The notes beneath the pieces were generated by a model. It did not search any database and had not been told where the DNA came from. It saw only the letters and a list, made by a program, of their open reading frames with translations. A program made the translations under genes and the position numbers. Below, in pieces: positions 1 to 8,815 of a stretch of DNA of 64,000 nt. The stretch comes from DASXZH01 sp963829965. GTDB lineage: Bacteria; Armatimonadota; Fimbriimonadia; Fimbriimonadales; Fimbriimonadaceae. The DNA lies in the NCBI GenBank assembly GCA_963829965.1, contig CAWHLK010000036.1, forward strand, positions 1 through 64,000, given 5' to 3'. Numbering within the stretch: position 1 is the stretch's first letter; every line of letters begins with the position of its first letter.

Positions 1-279
1 TTCACCAACAAAATGCCCACCGACAAAATGTGGACAACAGGATTCACGTTCGAGCGAGGAAAACCGCTGCTGGTTCGAGGGACCGCGCTGGATAGCGACT
101 CGGTCGCAGCATACGTGCAGGATTTGGCCATCGATCCCCGAATGCGGGACGTCAAGCTTGTTTTTGCGAACAACGGCATGATCGAGAACAAACCGATCGT
201 CGAGTTCTCGCTGCAGGTGCATATCATGGGCAATCTGCCGCTGAACGATCCGTTCAAATCCACGGGAGGGAGCCACTAA
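1..279 (+). CDS. pilN: PilN-like pilus/secretion assembly protein, C-terminal part
   Basis: The reading frame is open from base 1, so the start lies outside the window and only about 92 C-terminal residues are visible. They fit the alpha/beta (ferredoxin-like) C-terminal domain of PilN/GspL-type inner-membrane assembly proteins: a strand ending in VRGTALDSDSVAAYV, then a helix and a strand ending in VEFSLQVHI. PilN forms the inner-membrane platform of type IV pili with PilM, PilO and PilP. The stop TAA shares one base with the ATG of the next gene, so the two are translationally coupled. The assignment rests mostly on gene order (pilN, pilO, pilP-like, secretin), because the fragment alone is weakly diagnostic. 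Confidence 0.6.
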   Translation, partial: FTNKMPTDKMWTTGFTFERGKPLLVRGTALDSDSVAAYVQDLAIDPRMRDVKLVFANNGMIENKPIVEFSLQVHIMGNLPLNDPFKSTGGSH

Positions 280-824
280 TGAACAACCGGGCATGGACCG
301 CGGTCACCGCCATTGCCGTTTTTTGTCTGGCCGTTATCGCGGTTGGGGACCTCGTGGTACCCAAACCGCACAACCCCGACAGCGCCCATCAAAAAAACCA
401 GGATCTCAGGCAGTTGGAAGCGGGGGTCGCCGCTCAGAAGAAGGATCTTGATGCCGCAAAGGCAACCGTCGCGCGTTATCTGTGAACGTGGGCTTGGACC
501 AGGTCACATCCAAATCTCTCGACGCGGTAACCGCTCTGGCCAACGCCAACAAAGTCCAACTTCAGGGGTTTCGCCCGCCGGTAAAGACGACCGATCAGGA
601 TGGGCTTACCCATATTCCCTACCTCATCCTGGTAACCGGATCTTTTTTGGAACGTAGTGAGCTTTGAAGAAGCGCTTGAGGACCCCAAATACAAGCTGGC
701 GGTCGAGATGGTTCAATTAGCGTCTGCGGACGCTTCGTCGGATTCGGTGAACGCCAGCATCGGCGTCATCGCCTACAAACTCCCTGGACAGGAGGCAGCA
801 AGCAGTGGCACAAAAAGCAAATAA
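279..824 (+). CDS. pilO: PilO-like pilus assembly protein, two frameshifts
   Basis: The N-terminus has a short cytoplasmic stretch, one membrane helix (about residues 8-27, TAVTAIAVFCLAVIAVGDLV) and a coiled coil (QKNQDLRQLEAGVAAQKKDL). The periplasmic part is a PilO-type ferredoxin fold ending in IPYLILVTGSF, SFEEALEDPKYKLAVEMV and SIGVIAYKLPG. The gene is readable only by changing frame twice. A base appears to be missing between 452 and 482, and one T appears to be extra in the T6 run at 643-648, which returns the frame to the original. Two compensating one-base shifts suggest sequence error more than decay. It overlaps the stop of pilN by one base and the start of the next gene by about 20 bases. 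Confidence 0.65.
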
Positions 825-1572
825 CACCAAGTACATCTATTACGGAATCGGAGTTGTCGTGCTCTTTGCAGTGGCTTGGGCAGCAACCGCCCCTGGTGAC
901 AGCAGCGCAACCAGCCACACCCCGCCGGCTAAACATGTGGCGTCGACGTCCTCATCGGACGATAATGTGACGCCCGCCGATTACACTGCCAAGTTTGATA
1001 AGACGCTGGAAAAGCCGAAAGACGCCTTTAAGCCGGTCATTTATCATGAACAGGGTGGCGGCGGTTCAAACCCGAACGACGTGAGCGCGGTTCCCACTGA
1101 ATTCACCGGCGGCGAAGGCGGCTGGGGCTTTACCGGAACAGTCCAGGTGGATGGCGCTTTGTCCGCCAACTTGGATAACTCCAAGACCGGCGAGTTTATC
1201 GCACTCAACCGGGGTGAGCATTGGAAGAAATGAATTGTCACCGAAGTCAAGCAGGATTCGGTAACTCTCGAAGGCCCTATGAGTTCTAAGACGTTGTTAA
1301 TGCCCACGGTGGACACTGCTACCGTGGCCGCAAAAACAAACAATAATGCGGGGAACACACCCGTAATGCCTCAGCTCAATGTAACGACTCAGGCAGATCC
1401 GTCCCAGACCGACGCAAATGCCCTTGCAGGTGCAATTCGCGCGTTCGGCGGCGGTCGAGGACGTCGCGGAGGACGCGGAGGTTTCGGAGGCGGTGGCCGT
1501 GGCGGACGAGGCGGCGGCGGTTTTGGTGGCGGAGGGGGCGGTGGTCCTCAACCCGTTCCGGATGGCGGCTAG
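805..1572 (+). CDS. PilP-like inner-membrane lipoprotein-type subunit with internal TGA
   Basis: A GTG start at 805 gives a protein with one membrane helix (YYGIGVVVLFAVAWAATA), a Ser/Thr/Pro linker, a small beta domain and a long Gly/Arg tail (about 1446-1550). Its place between PilO and the secretin suggests PilP, the protein that connects the inner platform to the secretin. The frame is interrupted by TGA at 1231-1233 after EHWKK and continues without any shift with IVTEVKQDSVTLEGP, which reads as the natural end of the beta domain. A Trp codon TGG may have become TGA, by mutation or by sequence error. The glycine-rich tail is odd for PilP. Sequence similarity to PilP is not strong by eye. 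Confidence 0.5.
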
Positions 1573-1615
1573 GCGCTCAAACAATTTGAACTATTGAAAG
1601 GAAAGGATAAGCATC

Positions 1616-4327
1616 ATGGATAAGCGGTTATGGATTCTCTCATGCCTCGTACTGGCGCCCTCGGGCTCTTACGCCCAAACAAAGCCGGCCCCGAGCACAC
1701 CGGCGCCCGCGCCCGCGCAAGCGCCAAAAACGCCACCGGCGCAACCGCCGGCGAAGTCCCCCGGCAGCATCTTCGACTCCGGCCCGGGTGGTTCAACTTC
1801 CAGCTCGCAAAGCGGGGGAGGAGACGTGGGCGGCGGATTCCCCGGTTTTGGCGCCGGCGCGCCGGCGGCCAACCCCACCCCCTGGAAACAGTTCAAGCTG
1901 CCCAGGAAGACGATGACGCTGAATTACAAGAATGCTAGCGCGGACTCCGTACTCAACGAGTTCTCCAAGGTCTCCGGCATCACCATTATCAAGGACCCGG
2001 GATTTAACCAGACGCTCACCCTTTACACGCCAAAGCCGATTGCCTTGAGCGACGCATTCAACTTATTGAACGAGGCCCTCAAGCTCCGCAATTTTGAGCT
2101 CCAGAAGAAGGGCAACCTGCTTGAGGTGGTGGCGGCTGGCAACAACAATGGCCGCCCCGACTTTGGCGCGATGATGCAGCAATTCGGACGCGGCGATCGT
2201 GGGGGCCAGCCCGTGCTCAAATACTATCCGATCCAATACGCCAGCGCTTCCGCGGTGGCGAAGACGATCAATGACGTCTTCAGCACGAGCACTGCAGCGC
2301 CCGCCAACCCCTTCGGCGGCCGCTTTGGTGGCTTCCAGCAGCAGATCCAGTTAGGAGGTGGCGGGCAGCCCCAGGCGAATGGCAACCAGCCGAGCGCACA
2401 CGCCTCGGCGGACGATTTCAGCAATACGGTCATCGTCGATGCGGTTCAGTCCGTTCAAGATCAAATCTCAGACATGCTCAAAGCGATCGACAAACAGGCG
2501 GAAGAGCCTTTCAAGTCGGTCGTCTACAAGCTGAAATACGCTTCGTCCGATGACCTCGCTTCGGTTATCCAGAACGTCCTCGCTTCCAACGCCCCTACGG
2601 GACGCGGAGGCGGCGCCGGCAACGTCGATCCGTTCCAGCGATTCCAGCAGGCAGCGCGCCTGGGAAGTGCTCAGGCTTCGTTCGGCACCGTGGTTTCCGA
2701 ACCCCGCTCCAACTCGCTCGTCGTGACCGCAACGCCGGAAAATCAGACACTGGTCTCCGACGTTGTCGACAAACTCGACCAGCCGATCAAGTTCGAGGAT
2801 TCGGCCAACGTGATTTCGCTCTCTAACGCAAAGGCGGACCAGGTGGCGTACGTGATCAACCAGGCGTTCCAAAGCAAGATCGCCAACACGAGCACAAGCA
2901 CCCTGAGCAGCTACGGCGCGGGCACCAGTGGTTCCACAAGCCTTAACCGCTTCACAACAATCGGCGGAACGAGGCTTACCACACCCGGCGGCCTTGCCGA
3001 TCCGGATGCGGCAAGCAACGGGCTAGCCCTGAACACCGGCGCAGGAACGGTAGGCACTGATTCGGCAGCTGCGGCTCAAGGCGCGGCCATAGCCGGCGCT
3101 GCACGTCCCAACCCTCAAGCTAACGGCTCTCAAGTTGCGACGATCGATCCCGGACAAGCCAACGACCCCGTCTATCAAGCCGAGCAGGCCATGGTGCAAC
3201 AGGCTCTCCAGGATCCCTCGATCGATCCCCTGGCCGTGCAGACCAGCATCGCCGTGCAAGGTGGATTCTTCAACCAGTTCCGCGGCGGCAGCCAAAACAG
3301 CACCGCGTCGCAAACTCAGCCCATCCAGACCCATGGCGAGAACGGTGACATCACGAACATTCACAACCTAACCGGCAACGTGACCGTGATTCCCGACATC
3401 AACTCGAACAGCGTGATCGTGGTGACAAACCCTGACAACATGACCATCATCAAGGAGATCCTCGACCAACTGGATCGGACTCCCGCGCAAGTCATGATTC
3501 AAGCGATCATCGTGGAAGCTACGCTGGACCAGGCTGACAAGTTTGGCGTTGAGTGGTCCTATCTCGGTGGCAAATTCGGCCAGGTAGGGGCAAACTTCGG
3601 ATTAAAGAGCGGCGTTACCACTCCCAATCCGACTGCGGCGATACCGGTCGCAGGACTTACGGACGAAATCACCAATGGCAAACTCTCCGCGTTTCTGCAG
3701 GCGGTTGGCCAAGATTCCAGAGACCGCGTGCTTGCGACGCCCAGGATCTTCGCCACGAACAACAACGCGGCAGAAATCAACATCAGCCAGAGCGTTCCCT
3801 ACGAAACGGGATCTACGATCCTAGCCAACGGACAGCCGAGCTACTCATACGGGTTCCTGCCGGTTGGAATCGTGCTGGACGTGGTTCCGCAGGTCACCGC
3901 GAACGGCATGGTCACTATGCAGGTTCAGCAATCGGCAAACAGTGTGGTCAGTTACTCGTCTGTCACCGGTGCACCGCTCGTTAACGAGCGCTCGGCGAAC
4001 ACGGTGGTTTCGGTAAAGGATGGCCAGACGATAATTCTCGGCGGCATTATGGAGACGGACCACACCTCGACGGTTCAAAAGATTCCGTTACTGGGAGATA
4101 TTCCCATCATCGGCAACCTGTTCCGGTCCACGGTAAAGGAAGATGTAAAAACCGAGCTTTTGATCTTCCTCACGCCGCATGTCATCTACAGCCCGCAAGA
4201 TGCGGACAGGCTCTACAACAAGACGAAAGAAGAGATGCCCAAGCTAGATCGGGACGACTTGAACAACTTCGTTAAGCAACAGCAAAACTCGACAACAGGC
4301 AATCCACCTAAGGAGGGTGGTCATTAA
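1616..4327 (+). CDS. Secretin, PilQ/GspD family
   Basis: This 903-residue protein forms the outer-membrane pore of a type IV pilus or type II secretion machine. It starts at ATG 1616 after an AAGGAAAGGA ribosome site and has a signal peptide ending at SGSYAQ. A Pro-rich linker follows, then N0/N1-type domains (ASADSVLNEFSKVSGITII, LKYYPIQYASASAVAKTI, VYKLKYASSDDLASVI), a Ser/Ala/Gln-rich insertion (about residues 430-560), and a further N-domain (VTVIPDINSNSVIVVTNP). The canonical secretin domain carries VLATPRIFATNN, DGQTIILGGIM and VQKIPLLGDIPIIGNLFRS. It is longer than most PilQ proteins because of the low-complexity insertion. It follows pilN, pilO and the pilP-like gene, so a pilus/T2SS assembly role is likely. 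Whether PilQ or GspD is the better name cannot be decided here. Confidence 0.9.
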   Translation: MDKRLWILSCLVLAPSGSYAQTKPAPSTPAPAPAQAPKTPPAQPPAKSPGSIFDSGPGGSTSSSQSGGGDVGGGFPGFGAGAPAANPTPWKQFKLPRKTMTLNYKNASADSVLNEFSKVSGITIIKDPGFNQTLTLYTPKPIALSDAFNLLNEALKLRNFELQKKGNLLEVVAAGNNNGRPDFGAMMQQFGRGDRGGQPVLKYYPIQYASASAVAKTINDVFSTSTAAPANPFGGRFGGFQQQIQLGGGGQPQANGNQPSAHASADDFSNTVIVDAVQSVQDQISDMLKAIDKQAEEPFKSVVYKLKYASSDDLASVIQNVLASNAPTGRGGGAGNVDPFQRFQQAARLGSAQASFGTVVSEPRSNSLVVTATPENQTLVSDVVDKLDQPIKFEDSANVISLSNAKADQVAYVINQAFQSKIANTSTSTLSSYGAGTSGSTSLNRFTTIGGTRLTTPGGLADPDAASNGLALNTGAGTVGTDSAAAAQGAAIAGAARPNPQANGSQVATIDPGQANDPVYQAEQAMVQQALQDPSIDPLAVQTSIAVQGGFFNQFRGGSQNSTASQTQPIQTHGENGDITNIHNLTGNVTVIPDINSNSVIVVTNPDNMTIIKEILDQLDRTPAQVMIQAIIVEATLDQADKFGVEWSYLGGKFGQVGANFGLKSGVTTPNPTAAIPVAGLTDEITNGKLSAFLQAVGQDSRDRVLATPRIFATNNNAAEINISQSVPYETGSTILANGQPSYSYGFLPVGIVLDVVPQVTANGMVTMQVQQSANSVVSYSSVTGAPLVNERSANTVVSVKDGQTIILGGIMETDHTSTVQKIPLLGDIPIIGNLFRSTVKEDVKTELLIFLTPHVIYSPQDADRLYNKTKEEMPKLDRDDLNNFVKQQQNSTTGNPPKEGGH

Positions 4328-4331
4328 GAAA

Positions 4332-5105
4332 ATGAAAATCATAAACAAAATCTTAGTAGTAGGCGCCCTCAGCGCCCTGGCCCTAGGCGCCATTGCGCAA
4401 GGTGGCCAAGGCCGAGGAGGCTTCGGTGGACGAGGCTTTCAGCGGAACAAGTACATGCTTCTGGGGCAAAACCAAAAGGATGTGCGGACCGATCTGAAGC
4501 TCTCCGACGATCAGATCAAAAAGATCGACGACATTCAGTCAAAAGAACAGGAAGAGATGAGGACCAACATGGAAAATGCTCGCGCCTCGGGATCGTTCGA
4601 CCCCGCCGCGATGCAAGCGACCATGAAGAAGATGAACGACACGTACAACCCTCAGTTGGATGCCGTTCTGAACCCGGATCAAAAAGCTCGCCTCCTGCAG
4701 CTCTACGTTCAATGGACCAAAGAGCAGTCGCTCATGGACCCTGAAGTCCAAGCGAAGCTCGGCCTTTCCAGCGACCAGATTGCAAAAATCAAGAGCCTGA
4801 ACGAGGATCACAGCACTGCCAACGGCGCGGTCATGGAAAAGGTGAGAAACCAGGAAATGACCCGAGAGGATGCCCAACCGATCATCCAGAAGAACGACAG
4901 TGCGTTGAAAGATGCCCTCGCTGGTGTACTGACCCCTGACCAGGTCTCCAAGTTCAAGGATCTTCAAGGCGCTCCGTTCTCCGGCACGTTCCAAAACGGC
5001 TTCGGCCGAGGTGGCCCGGGCGGCCGGCGCGGCGGTGGCGGTGGTAACGGCGGCGGCGGTAACGGCGGCGGCGGCGGCGGTGGCGGTGGTGGCGGCGGCG
5101 CGTAA
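4332..5105 (+). CDS. Periplasmic LTxxQ (Spy/CpxP-like) protein with glycine-rich ends
   Basis: ATG 4332 is chosen because MKIINKILVVGALSALALGAI is a good signal peptide; a GTG at 4317 would add five residues. An AGGAGG lies 15 bases upstream, which is rather far. After a Gly-rich segment come helical repeats of the LTxxQ kind: LKLSDDQIKKIDDIQ, VLNPDQKARLLQL, LGLSSDQIAKIKSLN and VLTPDQVSKFKDLQ. The Spy/CpxP family comprises periplasmic helical proteins that bind unfolded proteins. The last 35 or so residues are nearly pure glycine with Arg and Asn. The gene sits directly behind the secretin and ahead of a strong terminator, so it is probably the last gene of the pilus operon. A role in chaperoning secretin or pilins is inference. 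Confidence 0.75.
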   Translation: MKIINKILVVGALSALALGAIAQGGQGRGGFGGRGFQRNKYMLLGQNQKDVRTDLKLSDDQIKKIDDIQSKEQEEMRTNMENARASGSFDPAAMQATMKKMNDTYNPQLDAVLNPDQKARLLQLYVQWTKEQSLMDPEVQAKLGLSSDQIAKIKSLNEDHSTANGAVMEKVRNQEMTREDAQPIIQKNDSALKDALAGVLTPDQVSKFKDLQGAPFSGTFQNGFGRGGPGGRRGGGGGNGGGGNGGGGGGGGGGGGA

Positions 5106-5135
5106 GCCGTTTGCTTCCTAGCCATCAAGGCTTCG

Positions 5136-5170
5136 AATCGCCTTCGGGATTGACCCGGAGGCGATTTTTT
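5136..5170 (+). terminator. Rho-independent terminator of the pilus operon
   Basis: An eight-base stem (AATCGCCT at 5136-5143 with AGGCGATT at 5159-5166), extended inside by CGGG/CCCG, is followed by a run of six T. It lies about 30 bases after the stop of the LTxxQ gene. Confidence 0.85.
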
Positions 5171-5363
5171 ATTCGGCGACAAGCCACCCCTCTCCATCAA
5201 CTCCAAAGTGGGGCTGCCCAGTAGGCTCAAGCTAACGAATTTCCGTATTGTCAATGGCCCGTCGAACTACCGGCATGGGTAGCCCAATTCTCCATGTGCG
5301 GATTCGGAGGTAGTTCCGATCCCGTCGCGCGTCACCCGTCACGTGCGCCAACACCCCCCATAC

Positions 5364-5394
5364 TTGACGACTTCGTAAACTTTACGGTCATAAT
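5364..5394 (+). promoter_or_regulatory. Likely suf operon promoter with a palindromic operator
   Basis: TTGACG at 5364-5369 and CATAAT at 5389-5394 look like -35 and -10 boxes, although the spacer of 19 is long. Between them lies a perfect inverted repeat, CGTAAA-C-TTTACG, at 5374-5386. A repressor bound there would block RNA polymerase. The obvious candidate is the Rrf2-family regulator encoded inside the operon, but that is inference. The rest of the 300-base gap (5106-5407) holds only the upstream terminator. Confidence 0.5.
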
Positions 5395-5407
5395 TAGAGT
5401 AGATCAA

Positions 5408-6175
5408 ATGGGAAAAATGCTTGAGATCAAAAATCTCCACGCGCGTGTGGAAGAAAAAGAAATCCTAAAAGGTGTGAGCCTTTCCATCAGCAAAGGCGAA
5501 GTTCACGCCGTGATGGGGCCGAACGGCTCCGGTAAAAGCACGCTTGCCAGCGTGTTGGCAGGCCGGGACTCCTACGAAGTCACCAAAGGCGAGGTTTTGT
5601 TCGAGGACAAGGAACTTCTCGATCTCGCTCCCGAGGAGCGAGCCGGCGAAGGCGTGTTCCTCGCTTTCCAATACCCTGTTGAGATACCCGGCGTTTCCAA
5701 CAGTTACTTCCTAAGAGCCGCCGTCAATGCCACCAGAAAATATCGCGGCGAGCAGGAGATGGACGCGGTGAGCTTCTTGAAGTTCATGCGCGAAAAAATG
5801 GCAGCCCTCCATCTCGATTCCGCTTTGGTCAACCGTTCAGTCAACGAGGGCTTTTCAGGCGGGGAAAAGAAGCGCAACGAGATATTTCAAATGGCGGTGC
5901 TGGAACCTAAGCTGGGAATCCTCGACGAAACCGATTCCGGACTCGATATCGATGCCCTTAAAATCGTATCGGAAGGGGTGAATTCCCTCCGCTCGCCGGA
6001 CCGTTCGTTCCTTGTGATCACCCACTACCAGCGCCTGCTCAACTATATCGTGCCAGACTTCGTACATGTGCTCGTGGAAGGCCGAATAGTCAGAAGCGGG
6101 GGCAAAGAACTCGCATTGGAACTGGAAGAGAAAGGCTACGGCTGGATTGAAGAAGAGGCCAAGGCCCGCGCTTGA
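5408..6175 (+). CDS. sufC: Fe-S cluster assembly ATPase SufC
   Basis: ABC-type ATPase of the SUF scaffold complex, which drives Fe-S cluster assembly on SufB/SufD in the cytoplasm. Walker A is GPNGSGKST, the signature is FSGGEKKRNEI, and Walker B is the SufC-specific LGILDETDSGLD. The family markers FLAFQYPVEIPGVSN and SFLVITHYQRLL are present. ATG 5408 (MGKMLEIKN) is chosen. The same frame is open further upstream, but those residues are not SufC-like. ATG 5417 is an alternative start. It is the first gene of the operon, and its TGA lies just ahead of the sufD ATG. Length (255 residues) is normal. Confidence 0.95.
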   Translation: MGKMLEIKNLHARVEEKEILKGVSLSISKGEVHAVMGPNGSGKSTLASVLAGRDSYEVTKGEVLFEDKELLDLAPEERAGEGVFLAFQYPVEIPGVSNSYFLRAAVNATRKYRGEQEMDAVSFLKFMREKMAALHLDSALVNRSVNEGFSGGEKKRNEIFQMAVLEPKLGILDETDSGLDIDALKIVSEGVNSLRSPDRSFLVITHYQRLLNYIVPDFVHVLVEGRIVRSGGKELALELEEKGYGWIEEEAKARA

Positions 6176-6177
6176 AG

Positions 6178-7524
6178 ATGATTGAACAAGTCGAGAAGAC
6201 GCATCCGCTGATTTCCAACTGGCACACGTTCCAGCCGCTCCTCGATACGTACGGGCCCCCCAGCCTGTCGGAGCGCCGTGAGGAGGCGATCCGCAAGTTC
6301 CGCGCCGTGGGCTTCCCCACTAACAAAGCGGAGGAGTTCAAATACACACCCCTCCGAAAGATTGAGGAGACCGAATTTCAGCCCGCATATGGTGCGACGG
6401 TAACGCGCCAGGAGTGGAGAAAAACTCTGCTCGGCAAGGTAGATGGCCCCGTTCTCATGTTTGTGAACGGCCAATATGCGCCCGAGCTTTCCGATGTGCA
6501 GGGCCTGCCGGAGGGCACGCTTTTCATGCCTCTCAACACTGCGCTGGAGGTTGACCAAGACCTCGTGATGCGATATCTTGGGCAAATCGCAACGCTAGAG
6601 GGCAAACTCGGTTCCACCAACGACACGCGCTTTGTCTCATTGAACGATGCCCACATCGGTGAGGGCGCTTTCCTGTACCTTCCGAAAGGGGCAGTTTGTG
6701 AAGTTCCTATTCAGATCGTCTTTGCAAGCAAAGCCGACCATAAGCCGTTTGCGGCGTTTCCCCGGGTGCTCATCGTGGCCGAAGAACAAAGCGAGGCCAA
6801 AGTTGTGGAGCTCTACCAGGGCTTGGAGGGCACCTACTTCAACTGTTCCGTCACCGAACTTTGGCTCGGTCAGGACGCGAAGATCGAGCATAACCGTGTT
6901 CAGCTTGAAACCGAAACCAGTTTCAATATAGGAACGATACAGGCAACGCAAGAACGGGCCTCGGTTTTCACCTCGAACAACGTGCAGTACGGCTCGGCGA
7001 TCGGCCGAGTTGACGCCAACGCCTTCGTGAGTGGCGAAGGGTGTGAGACGTGGCTGAACGGCGTATACCTTGGCCAGGGCGAGCAGCTTTTGGACAACCA
7101 CACACGCATCGATCACGCGAAACCGAACTGCAACTCTTTCGAGGTTTACAAAGGCATCCTTGACGATAAAGCCAGGGGCGTCTTCAACGGAAAGATCTTT
7201 GTCTACGAAGACGCGCAAAAGACGGACGCCAAGCAAACCAACCAAGCCATATTGCTTTCATCTCACGCTTCGGTAGATACCAAGCCGCAACTTGAAATCT
7301 TTGCGGACGACGTAAAATGCACCCACGGTGCAACCGTGGGCCAGCTATCCGATGAAATGCTGTTTTATCTCAGGTCGCGGGGCATTCCAAGGGGGGAGTC
7401 CCGCGCCATGCTCGTATACGCTTTCGCTGCGGAAGCGTTAGAAAAGATTGGAGTCGAAAAGGTCAAGCTGTTGCTTGAAGAGAACCTTCGGGAACGCTTG
7501 GAACACGGCTCGCCAAGTGGTTAA
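6178..7524 (+). CDS. sufD: Fe-S cluster assembly protein SufD
   Basis: Scaffold partner of SufC, with a right-handed beta-helix core. The C-terminal half carries SufD/SufB family markers: GVYLGQGEQLLDNHT, GKIFVYEDAQKTDAKQTN, LLSSHASVDTKPQLEI and DDVKCTHGATVGQL with the conserved Cys and His. The N-terminal region (RREEAIRKFRAVGFPTNKAEEFKYTPLR) is typical of SufD, not SufB. ATG 6178 follows the sufC stop by two bases, so the genes are coupled. No SufB is encoded in the window although SufBCD normally acts as a unit. SufB must be elsewhere, or this protein acts alone. Confidence 0.93.
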   Translation: MIEQVEKTHPLISNWHTFQPLLDTYGPPSLSERREEAIRKFRAVGFPTNKAEEFKYTPLRKIEETEFQPAYGATVTRQEWRKTLLGKVDGPVLMFVNGQYAPELSDVQGLPEGTLFMPLNTALEVDQDLVMRYLGQIATLEGKLGSTNDTRFVSLNDAHIGEGAFLYLPKGAVCEVPIQIVFASKADHKPFAAFPRVLIVAEEQSEAKVVELYQGLEGTYFNCSVTELWLGQDAKIEHNRVQLETETSFNIGTIQATQERASVFTSNNVQYGSAIGRVDANAFVSGEGCETWLNGVYLGQGEQLLDNHTRIDHAKPNCNSFEVYKGILDDKARGVFNGKIFVYEDAQKTDAKQTNQAILLSSHASVDTKPQLEIFADDVKCTHGATVGQLSDEMLFYLRSRGIPRGESRAMLVYAFAAEALEKIGVEKVKLLLEENLRERLEHGSPSG

Positions 7525-7525
7525 T

Positions 7526-8815
7526 ATGGGAACCGACATAGTTGAAGAAGTAGGCGGAACAAGGCCCTGCGATGCAGGAACTCTGCTTGATTACACAGGG
7601 CTCAACGTGGAAAGCGTGCGACGCGATTTTCCAATCCTGAATCAGGAAGTAAACGGCAACAAACTCGTCTACCTCGACAACGCCGCATCCACACAAAAAC
7701 CGAGCATCGTCATTGACGCGATCAAGCAATATTACGAGAAGGATCACGCCAACGTCCACCGGGGCGTTCATACGCTAAGCCAACGGGCCACCGCCAAGTT
7801 TGACCAAGCGCGAGATCTGATACGGGGCTATCTCGGCGCAAAGAACGCGAGAGAGATCATTTTCACCAAAGGCTGCACGGAGGCTATCAATCTGGTCGCT
7901 CATTCCTGGGGCCGGCAAAACCTCAAGGCCGGAGACGTAGTGCTGCTCTCGAATATGGAGCACCATTCCAACATCGTTCCCTGGCAGATCGTGTGCGATA
8001 AGGTTGGTGCGAAAATCGAGGTCATTCCGATCAACGACGCCGGCGAGATTTTGCTGGACGAATACGAACGGATGCTCAATGAGAACGTGAAACTGGTTTC
8101 AGTGGTACACGTCAGCAACGCACTTGGAACAATCAATCCGATCAAGGAAATGGCAGCGAAGGCACACCGGGTTGGTGCCAAATTTCTCGCCGACGGCGCC
8201 CAGGCAACTGCCCACGTTCCAGTCGATGTACAGGACTTGGACGTCGATTTCTATACCCTGTCCGGACACAAACTTTATGGCCCGACCGGCGTAGGCGCGT
8301 TGTATGGGCGGGAAGAGATATTGGAAAGCATGCCTCCATTCCAAGCGGGTGGGGACATGATAAAGACCGTCACCTTCGCAAAAACCACCTATGCCGATTT
8401 GCCCAACAAGTTTGAGCCCGGCACGCCGGGCATTGCCGGTTTCATCGGTCTTGGTGTGGCGGTCGAATATCTCGAGAAGATTGGATTGAGCGAAATAGCC
8501 GCCCATGAAGATGCGCTAACCGCCTACGCCCTTGAGCGTCTGCCTTCTGTCAAAGGTCTGGAGCTTGTTGGGACTGCCGCGAAGCGTTCCGGCATCGTCA
8601 GTTTTGAGATCGAAGGCATCCATCCCCACGATATCGGAACCGTCTTGGATACCGAGGGCGTTGCGATTCGGGCAGGCCATCATTGCTGCATGCCGCTGAT
8701 GGAACGGCTGGGAGTCACTGCAACCGCAAGGGCGTCCTTTGCAATGTACAACACCAAGCAGGAAGTTGACCATTTGGTGGCTGCGCTTGGCAAGCTGCAT
8801 GAGATATTTGGATGA
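7526..8815 (+). CDS. sufS: Cysteine desulfurase SufS
   Basis: PLP-dependent, group II cysteine desulfurase that takes sulfur from cysteine and hands it to SufU. Visible features: VYLDNAASTQKP, NVHRGVHTLSQRAT, the His of EHHSNIVPWQ, the PLP lysine in LSGHKLYGPTG and the catalytic cysteine in IRAGHHCCMPLM, where a second Cys takes the place of the usual Ala. ATG 7526 comes one base after the sufD stop. An upstream in-frame ATG inside sufD exists but gives an unrelated extension. The first 25 residues (MGTDIVEEVGGTRPCDAG) look like a short non-conserved extension. The gene overlaps sufU by four bases (ATGA). Confidence 0.95.
   Translation: MGTDIVEEVGGTRPCDAGTLLDYTGLNVESVRRDFPILNQEVNGNKLVYLDNAASTQKPSIVIDAIKQYYEKDHANVHRGVHTLSQRATAKFDQARDLIRGYLGAKNAREIIFTKGCTEAINLVAHSWGRQNLKAGDVVLLSNMEHHSNIVPWQIVCDKVGAKIEVIPINDAGEILLDEYERMLNENVKLVSVVHVSNALGTINPIKEMAAKAHRVGAKFLADGAQATAHVPVDVQDLDVDFYTLSGHKLYGPTGVGALYGREEILESMPPFQAGGDMIKTVTFAKTTYADLPNKFEPGTPGIAGFIGLGVAVEYLEKIGLSEIAAHEDALTAYALERLPSVKGLELVGTAAKRSGIVSFEIEGIHPHDIGTVLDTEGVAIRAGHHCCMPLMERLGVTATARASFAMYNTKQEVDHLVAALGKLHEIFG

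Noticed and set aside
1231..1233. Genome-wide use of TGA as Trp
   Set aside because: Many genes end in TGA directly ahead of overlapping starts (sufC, sufS, sufU, glycosyltransferases), and a paralogue has TAA at the matching place.
1044..1358. Open frames on the opposite strand of Gly-rich and secretin genes
   Set aside because: They mirror GC-rich codons of the real genes and have no domain, start site or neighbour support.
5294..5407. Longer SufC start at 5294
   Set aside because: The extra residues do not look like SufC and the likely promoter lies within that stretch.
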